This document shows positions 33,016 through 39,828 of a stretch of 64,000 nucleotides of DNA, one piece after another. A program made the position numbers and the translations under genes. The DNA is taken from contig JAKIWV010000002.1 of NCBI GenBank assembly GCA_022749815.1, positions 1 to 64,000 on the forward strand, read 5' to 3'. The notes below the pieces were generated by a model that had not been told where the DNA came from, searched no databases, and saw only the letters and a program-made list of their open reading frames with translations. The DNA comes from Thermoplasmata archaeon (lineage in GTDB: Archaea; Thermoplasmatota; Thermoplasmata; Lutacidiplasmatales; UBA184). The stretch's first letter is position 1; each line of letters begins with the position of its first letter.

Positions 33016-33573
33016 TCAGTTCGCGGGAGCCTTCGCCCGTTCCGCGGGAACCTTCCGGACGACGACCCACCGATGCATGGCAATCTGGCGGGTCTTCTCG
33101 AATCCCGCGTTCTCGAACATGCCCAGCGTCCCACTGCAAAGGAACGAACGGGAGACCTTGCGGCCGGCGACATTTTCGGGGTAGGCCTCGACCATTCCGC
33201 CTCCGAGTCGGGCGATCTCGTGGAGCGCCTCGCGAAGGGCGAAGTTCGCGATCCCTTCCCCTCTGCGTTCTCGATCAATGAAGAAGCAGGTGATGCGCCA
33301 ATCGGGAAACTCGCGGAGCCCCTCTTCGTACCTCTTGCGGCTCCGGATGTTCGGGAGTTCCGCGGTGGGGCCGAACTGGCACCAACCGACGGCGTTCGGC
33401 CCATCGAAGACGAGCGCGGCGTGTGCCCGACCTTCGCGGACCCGCGCCTCCTTCATGGCTCGATACTCGACGGCCGTGCGCTTCCCTTCGTCCGGCCCGA
33501 GATGAAAGGAGATGCACCTGCACCCACCGAAAATCCCGTTGTGCTTCTCCACCAACCGGGCGAAGGCGGGCAA
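33016..33573 (-). CDS. GNAT-family N-acetyltransferase
   Basis: Acetyl-CoA-dependent acetyltransferase, at least 185 residues. HNGIFGGCRCISFHL near the N-terminus and the repeated GWCQFGP pattern belong to the GNAT subgroup with an N-terminal HNGxxGGCxC motif. ITCFFIDRERRGEGIANFAL carries the RRGxGxA acetyl-CoA loop, and GMFENAGFEKTRQI the C-terminal FxxxGF strand. The only in-frame start found is TTG at 33573, which may miss roughly 15-20 residues (the open frame continues with a family-like LSPDT-type strand). Substrate unknown. It is convergent with tRNA-Thr. Confidence 0.78.
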   Translation of the reverse strand: MPAFARLVEKHNGIFGGCRCISFHLGPDEGKRTAVEYRAMKEARVREGRAHAALVFDGPNAVGWCQFGPTAELPNIRSRKRYEEGLREFPDWRITCFFIDRERRGEGIANFALREALHEIARLGGGMVEAYPENVAGRKVSRSFLCSGTLGMFENAGFEKTRQIAMHRWVVVRKVPAERAKAPAN

Positions 33574-33710
33574 TGTGTCCGGGGAAAGCGATTTGGAGGT
33601 GAAGCCCGCTGCTCGTACCTGACGACCACCCCCCGGAGGGAGGGCAGGAGACGCCCTCGGGCCCCCGGGAGACGTCTTCGAGTCTCCGGCCCTCGAGAAT
33701 CTCTCCGCTC

Positions 33711-34553
33711 CTACTCGCCAGCGCCCGGATGACGCTCGATGAATTCACGAAGTGCGGTGTCGAATGCATCCGGCCGGGAGAGGTTCAAGAGGTGGTCCGC
33801 TCCAGGAACGAGCTGCACCTTGGCTCCCGCGATACCGCGCGCCAGGAAGTTCGCGCAGTGTGGCATAGCGGGGTTGTCACGGTCTCCGACCAGGATCTGG
33901 GTCGGGGCGCGAATCTCCGTCAGCCGTTTTGCGGCGGGTTCTCCTTCGCGCGTTTCGTACCGGCCGGACCGCTCCTCGAAGATTTCCGTGGCATTATCCC
34001 GGACCATAGCCTGGAAAAGGGCGAGTGCGCTACCGGTGAGCGCCGAGGCCCATAATTCCCTGAGGTGCTCTGTAGCCTTCTCGAGCTTTCCGGCAGCCCA
34101 GGCATCGGCCGCCGCCTTGGAGAGCCTTTCATCGCGCTCGAAGGTGGCCTTCCCGCCGGGAACTTGGTCGTAATCCATGCCCGAATACCCCGGAGCGATG
34201 AGCAACAGCGCTCCCACCTTCTGGGGGTACGTAAGAGCCAGGTCGAGGGCGATCTTCCCCCCGACGCTGGGACCGACGATCAGCGGCCGCGTCAAGCCAA
34301 GGTGGTCGAGCAATGCCACCAGGTCGCGAACCGGGGAATATTCCGAAGTCGCGGGGGTTGAACTCCCGTATCCCCGTAGATCGTAGCGCACCACGCGATG
34401 GTCGCGCGCAAGGAGCGGGAACTCACGATTCCACATGCGTCGGTCGGCTATTCCCTCGTGGAGGAGGACTATCGCCCCACCCCGACCCCCCTCCTGGTAC
34501 GAGATCTTCCCGCCGGGGACTTCCAGGGTTTTCGCGATGACTGGGTCGTTCAT
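33711..34553 (-). CDS. Alpha/beta hydrolase
   Basis: Serine hydrolase of the alpha/beta fold, 280 residues from ATG 34553. LLHEGIADRRMW is the oxyanion-hole segment. RYDLRGYGSS is typical. GPSVGGKIAL holds the nucleophile Ser (G-x-S-x-G). ILVGDRDNPAMP contains the acid Asp and PGADHLLNLSRPD the His. Best resemblance is to the 3-oxoadipate enol-lactonase / haloperoxidase-like group, but the substrate is not assigned. TATA-like ATTTATGAAG (minus strand, 34574-34583) lies 21-30 nt upstream of ATG 34553, favouring it over the TTG five codons earlier. Confidence 0.85.
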   Translation of the reverse strand: MNDPVIAKTLEVPGGKISYQEGGRGGAIVLLHEGIADRRMWNREFPLLARDHRVVRYDLRGYGSSTPATSEYSPVRDLVALLDHLGLTRPLIVGPSVGGKIALDLALTYPQKVGALLLIAPGYSGMDYDQVPGGKATFERDERLSKAAADAWAAGKLEKATEHLRELWASALTGSALALFQAMVRDNATEIFEERSGRYETREGEPAAKRLTEIRAPTQILVGDRDNPAMPHCANFLARGIAGAKVQLVPGADHLLNLSRPDAFDTALREFIERHPGAGE

Positions 34554-34573
34554 CGGTATGGGAGTCAATCACG

Positions 34574-34583
34574 GCTTCATAAA
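34574..34583 (-). promoter_or_regulatory. TATA-like box of the alpha/beta hydrolase gene
   Basis: ATTTATGAAG on the minus strand, 21-30 nt from the ATG at 34553. The remaining 34584-34770 holds no gene that I can support. Confidence 0.4.
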
Positions 34584-34770
34584 TGGACTGGAGGGATGAT
34601 GGAACGGCTCGAGAGTGACCCGCGCGGTAGCCTACGCTCCGAGGTCGGTCAGGATTTGAGCGGGACCCGCGCATGATTTCGGACCATCCCCGCCGGATCG
34701 GATCGGTCGAAATCGGGGCGGCTCTGCCTCCACCGTTCAACCCCCCCCGCGGCTCCCTCCCCGTAGTCGC

Positions 34771-35529
34771 CTAGTACCCCCCGAAGTACTCGTACTCCAG
34801 GTCTTCTTCGGGGATTCCCATTTCACTCTTCAGACGCTGGACCGTTTCACTCGCCATTTCGGGCAGGCCCACGACGTAGAACTTCGGCCGACGGAGCTCT
34901 CCGCTCACCTTCCGGATCCACGGAATATCGATACGGCCCGTCCGCCCACGCCAGCGTTCTTGGGACTCCTGCGGGCGTGTCACCGTGTAATGTACCCGGA
35001 ATTGGGGGTGGGCCTTGACGAGGGCGTCCAGCTCCTCTCGGAAGGCGAACTCCTCGGGCACGCGGGCTGAATAGAGCAATCGGATCGGCTGGGTCGCGCC
35101 GGTGTCGGCAGCGAACCGGAGCATCCCGCGAAAGGGGGTCACGCCAATCCCCCCCGCGATGAAGACGGCCGGCCGATCCGGATTGAACAACAGGTCCCCG
35201 AGAGGGCCCATGACCAGGACCCTCTCGCCCGGTCTCAGATACTTCAGTCCCTCCTTGTACGGCGAGCCGGTCATCTTGGCGGTCACAGCGATGAGACCTC
35301 GTTCCGATGGGCTGGAGGAGAGGGAGAACGAACGCGCCGGTCCGTACGGGTCATCGACCCGCGGAAGCACTAGACGAATGGCTTGGTTCGAGAGGAACTG
35401 GAACTCCGTACCCTCTGTAGAGAAGCGGAACGTCATCGACGCCGGAGTTTCTTGGCGACTGTCCAGGAACGAGAACTCGTACCGCCGGGGGATTGGAAGC
35501 CCGGGGAATGGGCGAGGCCCGGGGGTCAC
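34771..35529 (-). CDS. FAD/NAD(P)-binding oxidoreductase (ferredoxin-NADP reductase-like)
   Basis: Two-domain flavin reductase, 252 residues from GTG. Residues 15-100: FAD-binding barrel with PARSFSLSSSP (the RxYS-type flavin motif, here RSFS). Residues 105-250: NAD(P) domain with VFIAGGIGVTPFRGML (GGxGxTP), LLYSARVPEEFAFREEL, and KFYVVGLPEM followed by a C-terminal EYEYFGGY. No [2Fe-2S] domain is attached. Family members pass electrons between NAD(P)H and ferredoxins or oxygenases. Its partner is not identifiable. It is followed by the hydrolase on the same strand with a gap of more than 200 nt. Confidence 0.87.
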   Translation of the reverse strand: MTPGPRPFPGLPIPRRYEFSFLDSRQETPASMTFRFSTEGTEFQFLSNQAIRLVLPRVDDPYGPARSFSLSSSPSERGLIAVTAKMTGSPYKEGLKYLRPGERVLVMGPLGDLLFNPDRPAVFIAGGIGVTPFRGMLRFAADTGATQPIRLLYSARVPEEFAFREELDALVKAHPQFRVHYTVTRPQESQERWRGRTGRIDIPWIRKVSGELRRPKFYVVGLPEMASETVQRLKSEMGIPEEDLEYEYFGGY

Positions 35530-35731
35530 GCTCGCTTCCGCGGCATTCGGCGGGGACAGTCGTTGGGTCCCGCCGGTTCACGACGAAGTCCGGCGGCCGG
35601 TCGGGATTTAGACCCTTCCTTCGGATGCGAACGCAACGTCGGCGTACACCACCCAGTGGATTGGAGCCACATGGAATCCGATTCTCCCCCACGCCGCGCG
35701 CGGTGAGGTCGCGGGCGATTCCCGGGCGGGC

Positions 35732-36055
35732 CTACGGGTAGATGGTCGGGAGATCGGAGGTGCTCTTCAGCAGCTCGCTGATGGGTGTGACGAGGTGAAA
35801 GTCCATGTCCAAGAACCCGGCGAATCCGCACTCCATGAGGCAATCGCGCACGGATTCGGCGGTAGGGGCTTCGAACAACATGAAGGCCTTGTGGGCCGGG
35901 TCGAGATGAATGTTCAACACCAGCTTGACCCGCTTTTTCCCGCCCTCCTTCTCGATCGAGTCGTACGCCCGGAGCGCGCTCTCGCGAGCTCCTTTGCTGT
36001 TCATCGGACAACCGTTCGCCGGGTGGGTTCCAATCACGGCATACTGCGGCATCCG
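35732..36055 (-). CDS. Small conserved-looking protein, unknown function
   Basis: 107 residues from ATG 36055. It starts MPQYAVIGTHPANGCPMNSK, has a charged helix (ALRAYDSIEKEGGKKRVKL), a strand LVLNIHLDPAHKAFMLFEA, a helix (ESVRDCLMECGFAG) and a final FLDMDFHLVTPISELL. The pattern beta-alpha-beta-beta-alpha-beta suggests a ferredoxin-like or dimeric alpha/beta-barrel fold. His and Cys residues (GTHPANGCPMN) might bind metal. No function assigned. A TATA-like ATTTATCGC on the minus strand (about 36076-36085) lies 21-30 nt upstream, which fixes this ATG as the start. Confidence 0.65.
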   Translation of the reverse strand, partial: RMPQYAVIGTHPANGCPMNSKGARESALRAYDSIEKEGGKKRVKLVLNIHLDPAHKAFMLFEAPTAESVRDCLMECGFAGFLDMDFHLVTPISELLKSTSDLPTIYP

Positions 36056-36194
36056 CGATTCCCAGACGGGCGAAGCGATAAATCTTGGGGTGGCCCCTCG
36101 CTCCGGCCCCGGCGGAAATCCGGGGCAAGGGTCCCGTGGCTCTCGGGTCGGTCGAGGGTCCGCGCGGGCCCCTTGGGGTAGGAGTGTGGGCATA

Positions 36195-36222
36195 CCTAAA
36201 AATTAGGGGTTGTCTAATATAT
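36195..36222 (+). promoter_or_regulatory. Operator-like palindrome and TATA box of the metal-transport operon
   Basis: CCTAAAAATTAGG (36195-36207) is a perfect inverted repeat CCTAA-AAA-TTAGG. A second TTAG...CTAA pair overlaps it downstream, running into TAATATAT (36215-36222), a TATA box 20-27 nt before the ATG at 36242. TTAGG/CCTAA half-sites are the kind recognised by DtxR/MntR-type repressors, so binding here would block the promoter. This suggests autoregulation by the first gene. Confidence 0.6.
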
Positions 36223-36241
36223 CCTGCTGGGATTCCCTCTG

Positions 36242-36676
36242 ATGATGGAGACCCTCCAGAGGTTGAGCCGTCGCCAAGTCGACACCCTCCAGGCCGTGGG
36301 GCGAAACGCGGTGGGCGAACGCGGGGCCTCGCTGATCTCGGTCGCGGGCGCCCTCAAGGTCCGGCCTCCCTCCGCCCTTGACCATCTGACGGTCCTCGAG
36401 GACCTAGGCCTCGTTGCGCGTCGTCGGGGGAAGAGTCGAATCACGGAGAAGGGACTCACGACCCTCCGAGAATACCGGCGCCACCACCGCGTGGCCGAGA
36501 CGTTGTTCGGGCAGCTGGGCCTTGCGCCGGCCGAAACCTGCGTGGCCGCCCGAGAGATCGACCTTGCCCTCTCCCACCGAACAGTCGAGGAGATTTGCCG
36601 GGCGCAGAAACACCCCGCGGAATGTCCCCACGGCGAACCGATCGCCCCCTGCCACTCCCCCCGTCCCGCGAACTAG
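36242..36676 (+). CDS. DtxR/MntR-family metal-dependent regulator
   Basis: 144 residues: N-terminal winged helix-turn-helix (about 5-65, with SVAGALKVRPPSALDHLTVL as recognition region) and a metal-binding/dimerisation domain starting YRRHHRVAETLF. In DtxR/MntR the next helix carries a C/E-x-x-E-H metal set; here the corresponding helix reads AREIDLALSH, so the Glu-His pair is Asp-Leu, while a Cys/His-rich end KHPAECPHGEPIAPCH may contribute ligands. No SH3-like domain. First gene of the transporter operon and probably its repressor. Confidence 0.85.
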   Translation: MMETLQRLSRRQVDTLQAVGRNAVGERGASLISVAGALKVRPPSALDHLTVLEDLGLVARRRGKSRITEKGLTTLREYRRHHRVAETLFGQLGLAPAETCVAAREIDLALSHRTVEEICRAQKHPAECPHGEPIAPCHSPRPAN

Positions 36677-36706
36677 AGAAGGTTCCAATCTGGTGGTGGG
36701 CTCAAC

Positions 36707-37807
36707 ATGCAGAAGTGGGTGAAGGCGGCCGTTGCGATCGCGCTCGCGGTCGCCGCAGCCGGAGTGGGGACATTTGCGGTCTTGACAAGCACCTCTGGAG
36801 CCTCCCCGTGCGCCGGGATTACGATCGCCGCTCAACCGGTCGGCCCAGCACCGGCGGCAACGCCGAGCCCCCTCGCGGCCTCATTTCCGGGAGCTGGGCC
36901 AACCCCGACCAGCGCCGGCGCACGCGCCGGCTCGGCAGTCGTCCACAGCTCGCCGCACGTCGCTCCCTCCGGTAAGCTCATCCAGGTGGTGGCCGCGGAA
37001 AACTTCTGGGGCAGCCTGGTCTCTCAGCTCGGGGGGAACCTCACGTCGGTTTTGAGCATCGTGACAGACCCCAATGCCGACCCCCATGAGTATGCGGCGA
37101 ATGCTTCGGACGCCACTGCCATCGCAGATGCGCAGTACGTGATCGTCAATGGGGTGGGCTACGACACGTGGGCTCTCCAGCTCATCGCCGCGGGTGGTAA
37201 TGCCAATCAAGTGGTCCGAAACATCGGGACCTTGGTGGGAGTCACGCTCGGAGCGGGAGTGGTCGCGGGCAATCCTCACATGTGGTACAGCCCCAAGTAC
37301 GTCAACGAAACTGTCGCCGCGATGTACTCGGACCTGGTCCACATCTCCCCGTCCAACACGTCAACGTTTCAGAAGAACTACGCGGCCCTGAACTCCTCGT
37401 TGGCGGCACTGTACAGCCGAGCCAACGTGATCAAGAATCTGTTCGCGGGCACCAAGGTCGCCGCCACCGAGGACATCTTCGTCTACCTCGCCAATTTCAC
37501 CGGACTCGACCTGGTCTCCCCTCCCGAGTTCATCCAGGCCGTTGCCGAGGGAAACGATCCACCTCCCCAGAGCGTGGTCACCTTCCAGTGCCAGCTCGAG
37601 AGCGGGAAGGTCGGCGTCCTCGTGTACAACGAGCAGACCGTGACCCCGATCACGATCCAGATGAAAGCGATCGCAGCGGCGCACAACGTGACCATCGTCG
37701 GGGTCACGGAGACGATCCAGCCGCCTGACGTGACGTTCCAGGTCTGGATGAACGCCGAGTACTTGGCGCTGCAGAATGCACTAAACGCGAAAGCCCTCGG
37801 AAAGTGA
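36707..37807 (+). CDS. Metal ABC transporter substrate-binding protein (cluster 9, Mn-type ligands)
   Basis: Extracellular binding protein of the ZnuA/PsaA/TroA family, 366 residues. N-terminal hydrophobic segment AAVAIALAVAAAGVGTFAVL anchors or exports it, then a Pro/Ala/Thr-rich linker to about residue 85. Ligand positions of the family: His in DPHEYAAN, His in GNPHMWYSP, then Glu in ATEDIFVYL where Zn-specific ZnuA has His, and an acidic residue in VLVYNEQTV. A His-His-Glu-acid set is the manganese-type arrangement of PsaA/MntC, and the His-rich loop of ZnuA is absent. It starts 30 nt after the regulator gene. Confidence 0.88.
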   Translation: MQKWVKAAVAIALAVAAAGVGTFAVLTSTSGASPCAGITIAAQPVGPAPAATPSPLAASFPGAGPTPTSAGARAGSAVVHSSPHVAPSGKLIQVVAAENFWGSLVSQLGGNLTSVLSIVTDPNADPHEYAANASDATAIADAQYVIVNGVGYDTWALQLIAAGGNANQVVRNIGTLVGVTLGAGVVAGNPHMWYSPKYVNETVAAMYSDLVHISPSNTSTFQKNYAALNSSLAALYSRANVIKNLFAGTKVAATEDIFVYLANFTGLDLVSPPEFIQAVAEGNDPPPQSVVTFQCQLESGKVGVLVYNEQTVTPITIQMKAIAAAHNVTIVGVTETIQPPDVTFQVWMNAEYLALQNALNAKALGK

Positions 37808-37814
37808 TGCTCCA

Positions 37815-38645
37815 TTGAGCCGGGCGGCCGCTGGGTCGCCATTGGAAACCGCAGCGGCATCCCCGGTCATCCGAGCCGAGCGACTCGAGGTGGGTTACCC
37901 GGACAAGGTCGTGTGGCGCGACGCCACGTTCGAAGTGGAGCAGGGGGAGTTCGTGGCCGTGATCGGCCCGAACGGAGCCGGCAAGACCACCCTCTTCCGG
38001 ATGTTACTCGGTTTGCGCCGGCCCCAGGGAGGTTCACTTGCGGTCTTCGGCGGATCGCCCCATCGGGGGAACTCTCGGATTGGTTACGTTCCCCAACGTC
38101 ACACCATCGACCATGAGACCCACATCGAATGTGAGAGCCTGGTCCGCATGGGCGTGTCGGGCACCCGGTGGGGACCCGGTTTCTCGCTCCGAGAGGAACG
38201 AGAGGCCGCGAGAGCCTCCCTCGAGGCCGTAGGGGCCTCCGAGCTGGCCCACGAATGCCTCGGCACTTTGTCCGGGGGCGAGCTCCAGCGAATTTTCCTC
38301 GCGGAGGCTTTGGTAGGGAATCCGGAGATGCTCCTGCTCGATGAGCCACTTTCCAACCTCGACCTGCGTCGGAGCCGTGAATTGGTCGACCTCGTCGACC
38401 GGTTGACTCGATCGCGAAGGGTGACCACGCTTCTCGTGGCCCACGACATCAACCCGTTGATCCAGTGTCTGGACAAAGTGATCTACATGGCCAACGGCCG
38501 AGTGGCCACCGGGGCGCCCGAGAACGTACTGACGTCGAAAAGTCTCACCGCGCTCTACGGGGTTCCGGTCGAGGTGCTACGGGACTCCCGAAACAACCTG
38601 GTGATCGTCGGGGGCGAAGAGAGTCGGGGGGCGGAAGCCGAATGA
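37815..38645 (+). CDS. Metal ABC transporter ATP-binding protein
   Basis: Cytoplasmic ATPase, 276 residues from TTG 37815, 7 nt after the binding-protein gene. Walker A GPNGAGKTT, Q-loop in YVPQRH, signature LSGGELQR, Walker B MLLLDEPLSNLD and switch His in LVAHDIN are all intact. The arrangement matches ZnuC/MntB/SitB-type ATPases. An N-terminal Ala/Ser-rich stretch of about 18 residues precedes the first strand and may mean the real start is downstream. Confidence 0.93.
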   Translation: MSRAAAGSPLETAAASPVIRAERLEVGYPDKVVWRDATFEVEQGEFVAVIGPNGAGKTTLFRMLLGLRRPQGGSLAVFGGSPHRGNSRIGYVPQRHTIDHETHIECESLVRMGVSGTRWGPGFSLREEREAARASLEAVGASELAHECLGTLSGGELQRIFLAEALVGNPEMLLLDEPLSNLDLRRSRELVDLVDRLTRSRRVTTLLVAHDINPLIQCLDKVIYMANGRVATGAPENVLTSKSLTALYGVPVEVLRDSRNNLVIVGGEESRGAEAE

Positions 38646-39556
38646 GCTTCAGCTGGAATCTGCTGACCGACTTCCGCTTCCTGTGGCAATTCGAATTCAT
38701 GCGCAATGCGTTCGAGGCCGGAACGATCGTGGCCTTCGTCGCGGGCATCATCGGGTATTTTGTGGTTCTCCGGCGCTCCGCCTTCGCCACCCACGCCCTG
38801 GGCCACGTCGGGTTCTCGGGCGGTGCCGCGGCCGTACTCCTGGGCGTCAACCCGGTCTATGGCCTCCTGGTGTTCACCATCTCGGGGGCCGGCGGAATGG
38901 CGCTGCTCGGTCGAAAGGCCTCGAGTCGAGACCTCGAGATCGGAACTGTGCTCGCCTTCATGCTCGCATTGGGCGTGCTCTTCATTCAGCTGTATAAGGG
39001 ATACGCCGGCGCGGCCTATTCTCTCCTGTTTGGAGACATTATCGCCATCAGCGACGCGGAGGTGTTGTTCACGCTCGGGGCCAGCGTGGCCGTCCTCGCG
39101 GTGATGCTCCTCGTCTATCGTCGACTCCTGTTTGCTTCGCTGGATGAAGACGTGGCCGAAGCGAAGGGAATGCCGATGGTCGCGCTGGGTTTCCTCTTCA
39201 TGGTCCTGCTCGCGGTCGCGATCTCAATGGCGGTCCAGGTCATCGGGGTCTTGCTGATCTTCGCCTTGATGGTGACTCCTGCCGCCATGGCCGTTCGACT
39301 GACTCGGCGACCCGCAACCGCTGTCCTGGTCTCCGTCTCCACCGCTTTGTTCGCGGTTTGGGCGGGCCTTTTCATCTCCTTCTTCGCGTTCGGCGGGCAG
39401 TTCCCCGCGAGTTTCTTCATCGTGAGCATCGCGTTCGCACTCTATGTGGTCGTGCGGGTCGCGGATGTGCTCGGATTGACTCGGGTGCTTCACCGTACGA
39501 CGCCGGTGGTCAAGCCCGTGGCGCCCCCCGGTCCGAACCCTCAAGAGAGCATGTAA
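38642..39556 (+). CDS. Metal ABC transporter permease (ABC-3 family)
   Basis: Membrane permease of the ZnuB/MntC/SitC type, 304 residues from ATG 38642, which overlaps the ATPase stop (ATGA). Eight or nine hydrophobic segments are visible. Family motifs: FVVLRRSAFATHALGHVGFS near the second helix, the EAKGMP loop (DEDVAEAKGMPMVALG) and VIGVLLIFALMVTPAAMAVR. It completes the regulator, binding protein, ATPase and permease operon. The Pro-rich C-terminus is non-conserved. Confidence 0.92.
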   Translation: MSFSWNLLTDFRFLWQFEFMRNAFEAGTIVAFVAGIIGYFVVLRRSAFATHALGHVGFSGGAAAVLLGVNPVYGLLVFTISGAGGMALLGRKASSRDLEIGTVLAFMLALGVLFIQLYKGYAGAAYSLLFGDIIAISDAEVLFTLGASVAVLAVMLLVYRRLLFASLDEDVAEAKGMPMVALGFLFMVLLAVAISMAVQVIGVLLIFALMVTPAAMAVRLTRRPATAVLVSVSTALFAVWAGLFISFFAFGGQFPASFFIVSIAFALYVVVRVADVLGLTRVLHRTTPVVKPVAPPGPNPQESM

Positions 39557-39630
39557 CGGACCGCACGCTGCATGGATTCCTCTCGGCCCGACCGTCGTCC
39601 GCCCCCGGACGGTTTTCGCCGTAAGAGGAC

Positions 39631-39638
39631 CTAAATAG
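39631..39638 (+). promoter_or_regulatory. TATA-like box of the initiator tRNA gene
   Basis: CTAAATAG, centred about 27 nt upstream of the first base of the tRNA at 39662. Confidence 0.5.
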
Positions 39639-39661
39639 GGCGGCCTTAATGCTCGCGCCGC

Positions 39662-39765
39662 AGCGGGGTAGGGTAGTCAGGAAAGCGGCCGACGCACGCC
39701 GGCCGTCCTGAAATCCCGACGGGCTCATAACCCGTAGATCCATGGTTCAAATCCATGCCCCGCTA
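39662..39765 (+). tRNA. Initiator tRNA-Met (CAT) with a 29-nt D-arm intron
   Basis: Acceptor stem AGCGGGG/CCCCGCT with the A1-T72 pair of initiators, anticodon stem ACGGG/CCCGT with the three G-C pairs of initiators, loop CTCATAA (anticodon CAT), T arm CATGG-TTCAAAT-CCATG, discriminator A. The D arm is interrupted: removing about 39685-39713 leaves GGG-TAGTCAGGAAAT-CCC, as in archaeal initiators. The intron pairs with its exon to give a helix TCAGGA/TCCTGA between a 3-nt bulge on the 5' strand (AAG) and one on the 3' strand (AAA), plus an inner CGGCCG/CGGCCG helix, which is the bulge-helix-bulge pattern of archaeal introns. Exact ends are ambiguous by one or two A. Confidence 0.88.
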
Positions 39766-39828
39766 TCCCGCCGTGCGGGATGGGCCGCCGTAGTCAGCGG
39801 CTCGTACGCAGGAACGGCCCGGTACGGG

